Source: Verrucomicrobiota bacterium (lineage in GTDB: Bacteria; Verrucomicrobiota; Verrucomicrobiia; Limisphaerales; UBA1319). Taken from it: a DNA stretch of 43,593 bases. The position numbers and the translations under genes are program-made. Of the stretch, positions 35,441 through 43,593 are shown piece by piece (within the stretch, counting starts at the first letter, position 1; every line of letters begins with the position of its first letter). Under the pieces are notes generated by a model. The model was not told where the DNA came from. It saw only the letters and a list, made by a program, of their open reading frames with translations, and did no database searches. Where the stretch lies: the NCBI GenBank assembly GCA_022711435.1, contig JAKLFB010000045.1:1-43593 (forward strand), written 5' to 3'.

Positions 35441-35489
35441 CGTGAAAAAATCCTTCCGATTTTGGCGGGAGCGGCGCCGGGCCGGATCG
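35441..35489. repeat. Fragment of the palindromic element's left arm
   Basis: GTGAAAAAATCCTTCCGAT and the following TTTTGGCGGGAGCGGCGCCGGGCC match 10095-10142 with a few substitutions and a one-base indel. The right arm and terminal GGGTCT are absent, so this is a truncated copy. It lies between the convergent ends of the radical SAM gene and the giant surface protein gene. Confidence 0.65.
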
Positions 35490-35555
35490 GCAACGGTCCT
35501 TTTTCTTGGGGCTGCCGCGGATGCCAGGTTCGTCCTCACCGATTCGGCTTGCGCT

Positions 35556-38500
35556 TCACGGCAGGAGGCGGAGCCGATAGAACTGCATCGCCTGCCCGGG
35601 CTGCATTGGGATTTCGATTTCCATCAGCCCGCCGGTTCCGAAGAAGGGGCTTCCGTATGCCAACCATCCGGGCGGACTGATGCTGGCGGAGTATTCCAGG
35701 ATGTGGCGCCGGCCGATCACGGATGGAAATCGAAGCCATAGACCCTTGCCGGACGGAACCGCCTCGAGCCAGAGGACGCTCTCGAATGACAGCGGATCCG
35801 TGCCGGCCCAATATTCGGCGAGATTGGACAACGTATCGCCGTCCGCATCCAGAAAAGCATCGGCAGGATCGGTCGGGTCCAAGCCGAATGGAAGCTCCCA
35901 ATCATCGGGCAGCCCATCGCCATCAGAATCAGTTTTTACGTTCAAAGGGCTGCTCCAACCCATGCGCCCCAGCCCATCGGCCGCTCGCAAAGAAAGATCT
36001 CTGCCGGACTCGAAGACGGTGACGCAGCCCGCCCAGGCGCCATTCGTCAGTATTAGCGATGCATCGGGAATGGTGAGAGCGACTGGGGCCTCGCCAAGGC
36101 CTTGGTTCCAGCGGACGGCATTGGCGAGAACGTGATCCATTTGCGAGCCAGGGTAATAGAAACCGCTGCCGATCATGAAAACGGCGCCCCAACCCGCCTC
36201 GCGTTGGATAACGACCGCATGGTTGTTGGCCGCGGTTTTCAGCGCGACAACTCCGTTGCTGGCTGCATATTCGGCGACAAACGGGCCGGCGAATGAATTC
36301 GAAACACCTTCGGTAACGCGCGAAGGAGCGCCGATGGCGACGTTGCCCGAGTAGTCATTGCCGAGTCGCTGCAACTCCAGGAATCCGCCTCTGACCAGCA
36401 GGAGATGTTCGTCGTAGTGGTCCGAACACACGATGACGACCCCGCCCCGGTGGACGAATGGATTCAGGACCGCCGACCAACTGGCGCCGAGAACTCCCAT
36501 CTGGCCCATCGGGGCCTCCTGCGGAGGCACGAGCAGAACATCCTTGTCGGACAAAAGCGCCTCGAGAACGGACGGGTCGTATGCCGTCGCAGTGGTTTCG
36601 TGAAAGTCGGTGAACCAGTTCGAGACCGCGGTGAGTATCTGAGGATATCGATCGTTGTCCACCCATCCAATCCAGGTCAGGATTTCGACGGTGTCGCTGT
36701 GGCTGACAACACTCCGATAACCGTCGAGTTGAAATGGTCCGCTGACGTCGGGCAGCGCATAGTTCCATGCATCTCTCGCGGTTACGGAAAGCCAGAAAGG
36801 CTGGCGCTCGACCACGGGTGCCAGCACGGGGGCCAATTCGAAATGATCCAGCTTGCCCGGCAAGCCGTCGTCGTTGCGGATCAGGCCGGAAGTTTGGACG
36901 AATAGGGGTGTCGCGTTCGACACGCTGAGAAGATCCACCAGGAAGAACTCGTCAGGCTCGTTGACTGTATCGCCCCGAATCGACATCGCAAATGCCTGTT
37001 CGGTCACGCCGGGCGGAAAAACCAATTGGCCGGCAACGGCGTCGAAATCGACGCCGGGGGTCGCGGCGCCATTCCCGGTGGCAAACCGAACCGTGACCGT
37101 CCTGCCGCTCCCGGTCGAAAGCCGGCCCGTGAACACCATGAGGCTGGTTCCCGCGTCGCCCTCGAATGCGCTGGCCGCGTCCAAGGAAAAGAGCGGGAAT
37201 GGATCGTTGTCGTCCGCAATGGCGCCGGTCCCCACGGCGGCGCCCAAGAGGGCGTTGGTCGGATTCGATAATTGGACGTTGAACATCTCGGTGTCTTCAC
37301 TGAGCAGATCGCCATGCACGGCGACGGTGATCGACTGGTTCGTGACGCCAGGCGGAAATGTCAACAGGCCGTTCGTGGGCGCGTAATCCAAGCTTGCAAC
37401 GGCGCTGCCGTCCGCCGTTGCGTAATGGACCAGCGAGGTCTGCATCGAGGGCGGATAGAGCCGGACCTCGAACACCGCGTCCGTGGCATCGGTGTTACGT
37501 TCCACCACGGTGGCGTTGCCGATGTAGAACGCGGTCGGCAGAATGGCAATCGCGGCCCATGAAGCGGTGTTGTTCGGCAAGTAGTAATCCGGTTCGGCGC
37601 GGGTGACGCTGGCCACATTCGTGAAGCTGCCGGTTTGGGCGGCTCGAAGGGTGAGCGCCAGGCTCACCCCGTCGTCCCCCTCCAATGTTCCGACGTCCCA
37701 GACCACGTCGTTGCCGGCCACGAAACCATTGCCCCGGGAGGCAGTCATCTCGAGAAGCGATGTGCCAGCGGGAATGGTGTTGGTCAATCGGACGCCCGTG
37801 GCGGAATTGGGGCCGACGTTAGTGAGGGCAATGAGGAACTGCAGCGGTTCACCGACAATCGGGAGAGGATTCGATAGCACCATGGAAATGCCGATATCGT
37901 TGATCACGCCCACGGAGAAGGGATCGGAGAACACCGCGTTCAAATGGCCGTCGTCGGTATGGAGAAAGGCGCGGCCCACCGTATCCGGGATCGTGACGGT
38001 GCCCGTCCAAACCCCATTGCTGAATGGGCCGGCGGTGGTGGGGCTCAAGCCCAGCGCATGGGCCGGGCTGAACCGAGCCCACTTCACCGCGTTCGCGAAA
38101 ACCCTGTCCAGTGGCGAGGCGGACGGGTAACCATTCGACATGTCGCCGCCGAACAGCACGACATGCCCCGCTCCGACATCGCGGCTCAACACCACGGGGC
38201 CATCGCCAAGTCCATAAAGCACCACGGTCGAATTGGTGTGGAAGAAATACCGCAAACCGGGGGACTTGAACCGCTTGGGAAGGTCGGCCGTGAGGATGTG
38301 ATCGGTGAGTACGGCCATCGACGTGGCCCCCGACCCTTGCCAGGCGCATTCGAGCAAATGGCTGCTGTTGAGGATTTCATAAGCCTCGCCGGTTCCAGCG
38401 CATACGATGATGATTCCGCCAGCGCGGAGGAACTCCGTCAGCACTCCCTCCAACGCACGCCCCCATTCCGCCATGGCGCCCGCGGGTGCGTAGCACTGCC

Positions 38501-41500
38501 TCGCCACGAGGAGGACGTCGCTGGAGGCCAATTGGGATTGCAGATAGGATGGGGTGGCATTGGTCGTGATGGTGGCGTTGAAATCGGCAAACCAGTTGGA
38601 AATGACATCCAGCGGAACCAGGGTATAATCTGGATCCGTATACGTATGCAGGAACAGCACCCGGACGGTCTTCTGGGTGGTGGCCCGCAGTATGACGCTG
38701 CCGGTGTAGTTGGTGACCGTTATGCCAAATGCATCCTTGGCCGTCAGCGCGGCGGCAAAGGGTTGATTCGCCAAGTGAGGCCCCGTGAGGCTCCATTCGA
38801 AATGATCGAAAACGCCATGGGGTCCGGGGATCACGTTGAAGGTGGCGCTGAGACCCTCGTGGCCATCCTCGCCCTCGACGCGCAACTGCACATTGGTGGC
38901 CGGTTCCTGCACAATCACTTCGCCCGTCCACAGGCCGTTGGTGAACGGGCCGAGCATCCATGGCTCGGACGCCACCGTGTGGGCCGCCGCGTCGCCCACC
39001 AGCTCGAAATCATCCCAATACGAGGTGCAACCGTAAATATTGCGCAGGTACGCATAAGTCAACCGGGTCGCATCCGACCCCATAAAAGGGATGTTGGCGG
39101 AGGCCAGAGTGCCATCCACAAACCAATCATACGTTCGCGCCGGCCAGTGGAACTGGAATCGAATCTCATACCAACGATCGGTGGTGCAGGGATGGGACAA
39201 GGACAAGGAGCCGCCGTTATAGTAGACAACCATGACGTTGCGGGTCATGCGAAAATCGATGATCCTCTGGTGGTCGGTCGGCCCGCCGCCCAGCGTGCAG
39301 TAAAGGTCGCCCTCCGGCGCGGCCAGTCGGACTTTGAACGCGGCTTCGTCGGGCAAGAGGTCGGGAAATTCGTGCCGGACACCGGGCAGGTTCGAGAAGA
39401 CGAGCGCCTGATTATTCGCGCCCCCCAGCGAGTTGGTCACCGCGATCTCACGCGGGCTCTGCGACACACTCCAGCTCCAGCCGCCGATGTCGCCATCCTC
39501 GAAGTCGTCCTTGAACAAGCGGGTGGCGCTGAGGCGAACCCAGCCGTTGAAGTTGCTCACGAGGGTGTTGTTCAGATCTCGCGCCGCGACCGTGATGGGG
39601 AACGGAATCAACGATTGCTGGGTTGTGGATAGGTTGTGGAACACGAAATGGTGGAGGGAGGGCAGGACGCGAGTGGCCAGGGCGACCGTGTTGTTCAGCG
39701 GATTGAGGTCCGGTTCGCTTGGGCGGGCGGCCGCCACGTTGGTCAGCAATCCATGGGAATCGACCCGGACGGCAATGCGGAGGGTGGCGTGGCTGTCCGC
39801 AGGCAACGCGCCTACGTTCCAGTTCACCACCGGGCCGCTGAATGACCAGTCTCCTTGCGAGGCGGCGGCCGACAGGAAGGTGACGCCCGCGGGCAGGGTG
39901 TTGCTCAACTGGATCCCGTGAAGCGTGCCGGGGCCGGTGGTGTTCAGCTGGAGGGTGTAGGCGAGCGTCTCGCCCGCGTAGACAATGGCCGCATCCGACG
40001 CCGCAGCCAGGATCAGGTCGTCCGGATAGCTCACCTCGAACGGGTTGCTGAACCCCACGAAGCCGTCGTCGTTGGTTGCACCCAGGTAGATCTTCGCCGC
40101 CACCGACCTCAGCGCGAGATTGCCAGCCCACACGCCATTCGTGAACGGGCCGGCGACCGCGGGCGAGATCATGTCGGGCGCGGGGACCCAATCGTCGTCC
40201 AGAATCTCAATCTGGTCCCACCAGCTGCGGCCATAGGCAAAGAGCCGCAGGACGGTCAGACGGTCAACCGCTGGATTTCGGAACGGAATGCCAGCTTCGA
40301 TCAATGCATCGTTCACAAAGTAATCCACGGTGCGGTCCTCCCAATGAAACCACAGCGATATCTTATACCATTGATCGGGCTGATACGCGATGGCATGCAG
40401 CCCTTTCGAATATTCATAAAGACCCATCTGTCCGCCGCCCGTCATGTAGAATAACACTGCCAGATCGGCGTATTCGACGCTGGTTCCGAGAATGAGCCTG
40501 CAAACTTCATCCTCGCGCACCTCTCCCCGCACATAGAAGTTGACGCCATTGGGTGTCAGGTTGGACAGCGAGTGAGTGAGGTAAAAGTGGCGGCTCAGAA
40601 AGAGGCAACTCGAACCTTGAGGAGCGACTTGGTTGGTCGCGTAACGATAATCGTTGGTCCAAGGCTCACCCCATCCGTCCAGGTTTCCGTCTTCGAAATC
40701 CTCGATGAAGATGGGCGCGGTGGGCGAATTGGTGCGCGCGAAGAGATGGGCCGCGCCGTTGAAGTCCGCGACCCGATTGCCGAAGAAATCTTTGGCAAGA
40801 ATGCTGGCATCAAAGACCACCCCCGTCCGTTGCGGCGACGGAATCGCGCTCCATTCGAAGCAGTGCATCTGGCCGGGAAAACCGTCGTCATTGAGAATGG
40901 TCCCAACGCCTGGATCAGCGATGGAAGCGTGCGCCGCGCCGCTCAGGATCAAACGAAAGACCTCGTTCGACTCCACCTGGCGGTCGCCCAGCACGGGCAC
41001 CGACACCGAGAGATTCGTCGTGCCCGCCGGAAACGTCAGGAATCCGCTGGCGCCCGCGTAATCGCTGCTCGCGGCCGCCGTGCCGTCCGCGGTGGCATAA
41101 TGGACGGTTGCGAACTGGTCGGTCCGGCCCGTGAGAGTCACCTGGAACTCCAGGTTCGTGGCGCCGCCGTGCCCTTCCAGCGTGCTGGGAGACGACACGC
41201 TCAACACGGGCGGCGGTTCGTCGTCGGTGATCGTGCCGGCGCCCTGGCCGTCCAGGATCGTGCTATTCACCGGTTCGCTGAGACGGACGTAGAAAACCTC
41301 GTTCGCCTCATACGCCGGATTGTCGAGGATGACGACCTGGAGGGTCTGCGTGGTCATCCCGGATGGGAAGATCAACCAACCGTTGGTGGGGAGGTAATCC
41401 TCTCCCGCGATCGCGCTGACATTCTCGGTCGCATAAAAAACCTCCACCGGCTTGTTGGTCGGCGGACTCAGCGATACCACAAAGGAAGCGGAGCTGCCGC

Positions 41501-43439
41501 CGCTGGCCTCCTGAACGGTTGCATCGCCAATCGCTAGGGTCAGCGGATCGTTATCCACAATCGTCCCGACGCCCTCGTTGTCGGCAATCGTGGCATTGAC
41601 CGGATCGTACAGAGTCACCCGAAAGGTTTCGTTGGATTCCCCCGTGATGTCCCCGAAAACCGGCACACTGATCGTCTGTTGGGTCGAACCGGGAGGAAAG
41701 GTCAAGGTTCCATGATACGAAGCGTAATCCGCGCCTGCGGCCGCGGAGGCATCGGCCGTCTGATACCGGACGGCCACCCTCCGACCGCTCGGCGCGGAAA
41801 GCCGAACCGAGAACACGGCGTTGGTGACCGAGTATACCGCATTGCTGGATGAGCCGCTGTCTTCGATCACCGCGGTGTCCAAAATGGTCAGCGCCGCGAA
41901 GGGATCATCATCGTTGATGGTGGCCCGCCATGAGGCCTGCGAAATCGTCGCGTTCGTCGCGCCGCTCAAGTTCACGAAAAAAACCTCGTTGGATTCGCTC
42001 ATGAGATCGCCAATCAGCGGGATCGAGATCGGCAGGTTCGTCACTCCCGGCGCAAAGACCAGCGTGCCCGAAGTGGTCTGGAAATCGACCTCCGCGCTGG
42101 CGCTGCCCGGGCTGGTCGCGTAATCGACGGTCACGGTCTGGAGTGTCGGAAGCGACAGCTGAACCGCGAGAACCGCGTTTGTCGGATCTCCATCTCCCTC
42201 GATGAACTCGGTGTTCTGGATCGACAAGACCGGGCGGCCTCGTATCGTCACGGCAGCCAGAACCTGATTGTTGTCGTACGATCCATCCCATTCGCCGCGG
42301 ATCAGCGACGAGTGGAGCGCCACAATCCCGGAGTTGGACGCCACGGCGCTGATTTGGATTGTGGCATGCGTCGCTCCGTCTGCCGAGCCAACGCTCCATA
42401 AGGCCGCGTTGTCCGCGATCCAGGCGCTCCCCTTCGAAACCGTCGCCGCCAAGACGCCGACGGGCCCGGAAAGCTGGTTCGAAATGAAGATCGAGGTCGC
42501 CGCGCTCGGACCGGTATTCGTGAATGTCACCCGGAAGACAAAAGGATCGCCCATGGGCAACGGTTCGTGGGGCGCCGAAACGATCAGCGCCAAATCGTTG
42601 TTGGCATGCACCCCAAATGGATTGCTGGTTCCCACGTGTCCTTGGCCGTCGTCCGCGCGCAATCGAACATCCTCGGCGGCGCTCAGCACGGAGACGACTC
42701 CCGTCCACGCGCCATTCATGAAATGGCCGCTCGCCAGCGGCGCGATCGGCACGGCACGGGATCCGCCCGCAGTGTAGCGCAAGTCTAACAACCACGTGCG
42801 CGACAGAACCAGCGATTGCGGGAGAACATCCGCGTCCGCAGTGTAGCTCGGGCCGATGATCCCATCGGCGAAATTTGTCAGGCTATCCTCTCGCCAACAG
42901 TATGAATACGTGTCCGACCAGAGCGCGACTCGGTACGTGTGGCCGGCGTAAAGCGTCACCGGCACGAAGAATGGCGTCTCCATCCACCTCCCGAACCAAT
43001 CGGCGACATCGCGAGCGGCCAGCAGCACGCCCGCATCGGTCCAGATGGATACCCGCCCCCCCGAGTAGTGGCGGGCGTGTGTCGCCACAAGATCCGCGTG
43101 GGGAGTGAAGGCGAAGCCGGCGGAAACCGGGCCATGGTAGCTGTAATTGTAGGAAAAGTCTTGAGGCGATAGATTGCCCAGCAGCGTGCTGGACCGTGCA
43201 TCGCTGCCTGAGTTGGCAGCCAGCGACACCGACCCCGCGAAATCATCGGCGATACCGTTGCTCGCATCGCGCGCGGTGATCACAACGCTCCATGGGATTC
43301 CCGCGCGCCGCGGAGACTCGATCGGGTTGAACTCGAAATGATGAACCGAATCTGCGCCTGCCACCCAGGGATTGCCGAGCAATATTGCCGTGCACAAAAA
43401 GATCCGCCCCGCCGTTTGGAGTTCAATGAACCGGTCCAT
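35556..43439 (-). CDS. Giant modular secreted surface protein (2627 aa)
   Basis: The start at 43439 gives a signal peptide (MDRFIELQTAGRIFLCTAILL...AGAD). Modules in approximate residues: five split Ig-like scaffolds, each opening with a HFEW-like strand and TARD and closing with FTNGVWTG...SNPF (30-280, 857-1138, 1260-1538, 1543-1844, 2193-2503); three DUF11 domains (280-390, 1138-1260, 1844-1970); six Calx-beta domains (four at 400-857, two at 1973-2190, with EVFF and NDD signatures). The scaffolds carry inserts: one DUF4082-like, two LamG-like (FEDGNLDGW, FEDGDIGGW) and two alpha/beta GATase-like. A calcium-binding thrombospondin-3-like stretch (DSDGDGLPDDWE) at 2503-2545 and a C-terminal FYR module (2555-2627) follow. 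The role is probably adhesion or surface binding. It lies 13 bases after the upstream gene's stop. Confidence 0.9.
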   Translation of the reverse strand: MDRFIELQTAGRIFLCTAILLGNPWVAGADSVHHFEFNPIESPRRAGIPWSVVITARDASNGIADDFAGSVSLAANSGSDARSSTLLGNLSPQDFSYNYSYHGPVSAGFAFTPHADLVATHARHYSGGRVSIWTDAGVLLAARDVADWFGRWMETPFFVPVTLYAGHTYRVALWSDTYSYCWREDSLTNFADGIIGPSYTADADVLPQSLVLSRTWLLDLRYTAGGSRAVPIAPLASGHFMNGAWTGVVSVLSAAEDVRLRADDGQGHVGTSNPFGVHANNDLALIVSAPHEPLPMGDPFVFRVTFTNTGPSAATSIFISNQLSGPVGVLAATVSKGSAWIADNAALWSVGSADGATHATIQISAVASNSGIVALHSSLIRGEWDGSYDNNQVLAAVTIRGRPVLSIQNTEFIEGDGDPTNAVLAVQLSLPTLQTVTVDYATSPGSASAEVDFQTTSGTLVFAPGVTNLPISIPLIGDLMSESNEVFFVNLSGATNATISQASWRATINDDDPFAALTILDTAVIEDSGSSSNAVYSVTNAVFSVRLSAPSGRRVAVRYQTADASAAAGADYASYHGTLTFPPGSTQQTISVPVFGDITGESNETFRVTLYDPVNATIADNEGVGTIVDNDPLTLAIGDATVQEASGGSSASFVVSLSPPTNKPVEVFYATENVSAIAGEDYLPTNGWLIFPSGMTTQTLQVVILDNPAYEANEVFYVRLSEPVNSTILDGQGAGTITDDEPPPVLSVSSPSTLEGHGGATNLEFQVTLTGRTDQFATVHYATADGTAAASSDYAGASGFLTFPAGTTNLSVSVPVLGDRQVESNEVFRLILSGAAHASIADPGVGTILNDDGFPGQMHCFEWSAIPSPQRTGVVFDASILAKDFFGNRVADFNGAAHLFARTNSPTAPIFIEDFEDGNLDGWGEPWTNDYRYATNQVAPQGSSCLFLSRHFYLTHSLSNLTPNGVNFYVRGEVREDEVCRLILGTSVEYADLAVLFYMTGGGQMGLYEYSKGLHAIAYQPDQWYKISLWFHWEDRTVDYFVNDALIEAGIPFRNPAVDRLTVLRLFAYGRSWWDQIEILDDDWVPAPDMISPAVAGPFTNGVWAGNLALRSVAAKIYLGATNDDGFVGFSNPFEVSYPDDLILAAASDAAIVYAGETLAYTLQLNTTGPGTLHGIQLSNTLPAGVTFLSAAASQGDWSFSGPVVNWNVGALPADSHATLRIAVRVDSHGLLTNVAAARPSEPDLNPLNNTVALATRVLPSLHHFVFHNLSTTQQSLIPFPITVAARDLNNTLVSNFNGWVRLSATRLFKDDFEDGDIGGWSWSVSQSPREIAVTNSLGGANNQALVFSNLPGVRHEFPDLLPDEAAFKVRLAAPEGDLYCTLGGGPTDHQRIIDFRMTRNVMVVYYNGGSLSLSHPCTTDRWYEIRFQFHWPARTYDWFVDGTLASANIPFMGSDATRLTYAYLRNIYGCTSYWDDFELVGDAAAHTVASEPWMLGPFTNGLWTGEVIVQEPATNVQLRVEGEDGHEGLSATFNVIPGPHGVFDHFEWSLTGPHLANQPFAAALTAKDAFGITVTNYTGSVILRATTQKTVRVLFLHTYTDPDYTLVPLDVISNWFADFNATITTNATPSYLQSQLASSDVLLVARQCYAPAGAMAEWGRALEGVLTEFLRAGGIIIVCAGTGEAYEILNSSHLLECAWQGSGATSMAVLTDHILTADLPKRFKSPGLRYFFHTNSTVVLYGLGDGPVVLSRDVGAGHVVLFGGDMSNGYPSASPLDRVFANAVKWARFSPAHALGLSPTTAGPFSNGVWTGTVTIPDTVGRAFLHTDDGHLNAVFSDPFSVGVINDIGISMVLSNPLPIVGEPLQFLIALTNVGPNSATGVRLTNTIPAGTSLLEMTASRGNGFVAGNDVVWDVGTLEGDDGVSLALTLRAAQTGSFTNVASVTRAEPDYYLPNNTASWAAIAILPTAFYIGNATVVERNTDATDAVFEVRLYPPSMQTSLVHYATADGSAVASLDYAPTNGLLTFPPGVTNQSITVAVHGDLLSEDTEMFNVQLSNPTNALLGAAVGTGAIADDNDPFPLFSLDAASAFEGDAGTSLMVFTGRLSTGSGRTVTVRFATGNGAATPGVDFDAVAGQLVFPPGVTEQAFAMSIRGDTVNEPDEFFLVDLLSVSNATPLFVQTSGLIRNDDGLPGKLDHFELAPVLAPVVERQPFWLSVTARDAWNYALPDVSGPFQLDGYRSVVSHSDTVEILTWIGWVDNDRYPQILTAVSNWFTDFHETTATAYDPSVLEALLSDKDVLLVPPQEAPMGQMGVLGASWSAVLNPFVHRGGVVIVCSDHYDEHLLLVRGGFLELQRLGNDYSGNVAIGAPSRVTEGVSNSFAGPFVAEYAASNGVVALKTAANNHAVVIQREAGWGAVFMIGSGFYYPGSQMDHVLANAVRWNQGLGEAPVALTIPDASLILTNGAWAGCVTVFESGRDLSLRAADGLGRMGWSSPLNVKTDSDGDGLPDDWELPFGLDPTDPADAFLDADGDTLSNLAEYWAGTDPLSFESVLWLEAVPSGKGLWLRFPSVIGRRHILEYSASISPPGWLAYGSPFFGTGGLMEIEIPMQPGQAMQFYRLRLLP

Positions 43440-43452
43440 AATACTAAGACCA

Positions 43453-43593
43453 TCAGTTCGCAATGACTGTTCGATAAAAGCGCGCGGGATGATTGCTGGC
43501 CGCGGCGTCCGCGACTTCGAGGGAGACCGCCAACAGGCCGTTGGTCGCGAGCGTCATCCAGTCGACGAGATTCGTGGAAGCCTCGACGATGCA
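43453..43593 (-). CDS. C-terminus of another secreted protein (partial)
   Basis: The last 46 codons of a gene that continues beyond the right edge: the frame reads EASTNLVDWMTLATNG ... HPARFYRTVIAN and stops with TGA at 43455-43453. The pattern (V-E-A-S-x-N-L-x-x-W ... RFYR) is the same C-terminal module as in the PA14 and giant proteins, so this is probably another large surface protein. Only 13 bases separate it from the start of the next gene, so the two are likely co-transcribed. Confidence 0.8.
   Translation of the reverse strand, partial: CIVEASTNLVDWMTLATNGLLAVSLEVADAAASNHPARFYRTVIAN

Overview
The window is GC-rich bacterial DNA, most likely from a Verrucomicrobiota relative of the Pedosphaera/Limisphaera type. 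This is inferred from gene families and repeat style, not from a marker gene. It has very large secreted proteins built of PA14, Calx-beta, DUF11 and Ig-like modules that end in a shared W...FYR module. It also has secreted Gfo/Idh/MocA oxidoreductases, a sulfatase fused to a LamG-like domain, a BNR sialidase, and many short hairpin-type interspersed repeats. No tRNA, rRNA or CRISPR array was seen.

Layout. 1-808: repeat block with a terminator that must belong to a gene left of the window. 809-6556 (+): 1915-aa PA14/Ig-like secreted protein. 6557-7031: second copy of the repeat block and terminator. 7032-9602 (-): secreted beta-helix protein with internal 579-bp repeats. 9603-10695: non-coding region with repeat mosaics and a 273-bp palindromic element with terminal inverted repeats. 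10696-17779 (+): redox operon of etfB, etfA, a membrane Fe-S/CCG protein (EMO/HdrD-like), an HdrC-HdrB-like fusion and HdrA-like. 17776-18171: remnant of a PIN-domain toxin gene. 18274-20513 (-): Gfo/Idh lipoprotein candidate and secreted esterase. 20747-26090 (-): hoxEFUYH plus the maturation protease hoxW, a complete group 3d-type NAD-linked NiFe hydrogenase. 26254-33490: sulfatase-LamG (+), phospholipase-D/cardiolipin synthase with a coupled 56-aa ORF (-), sialidase (+), rhomboid protease (+) and a Tat-exported Gfo/Idh protein (+). 33491-33833: intergenic dyad. 33834-35411 (+): B12-binding radical SAM protein. 35556-43439 (-): 2627-aa modular surface protein, directly downstream of the tail of another secreted protein (43453-43593).

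How the genes may work together. The etf-hdr operon (+) and the hox operon (-) converge. They could connect acyl-CoA or other flavin-level electrons, quinone, low-potential carriers, NAD(H) and H2, although functional coupling is inference. The sulfatase, sialidase, esterase and exported oxidoreductases suggest use of sulfated or sialylated glycans, with the giant multi-domain proteins at the cell surface.

The most unusual items are: (i) the giant protein, in which one split Ig-like scaffold recurs five times, each time carrying a different inserted domain, including two alpha/beta glutamine-amidotransferase-like folds; (ii) a C-terminal module shared by four otherwise unrelated secreted proteins; (iii) the etf/hdr cluster, whose membrane subunit has lost the cysteines of its first CCG domain; and (iv) the palindromic element and hairpin repeat mosaics around the secreted-protein genes.
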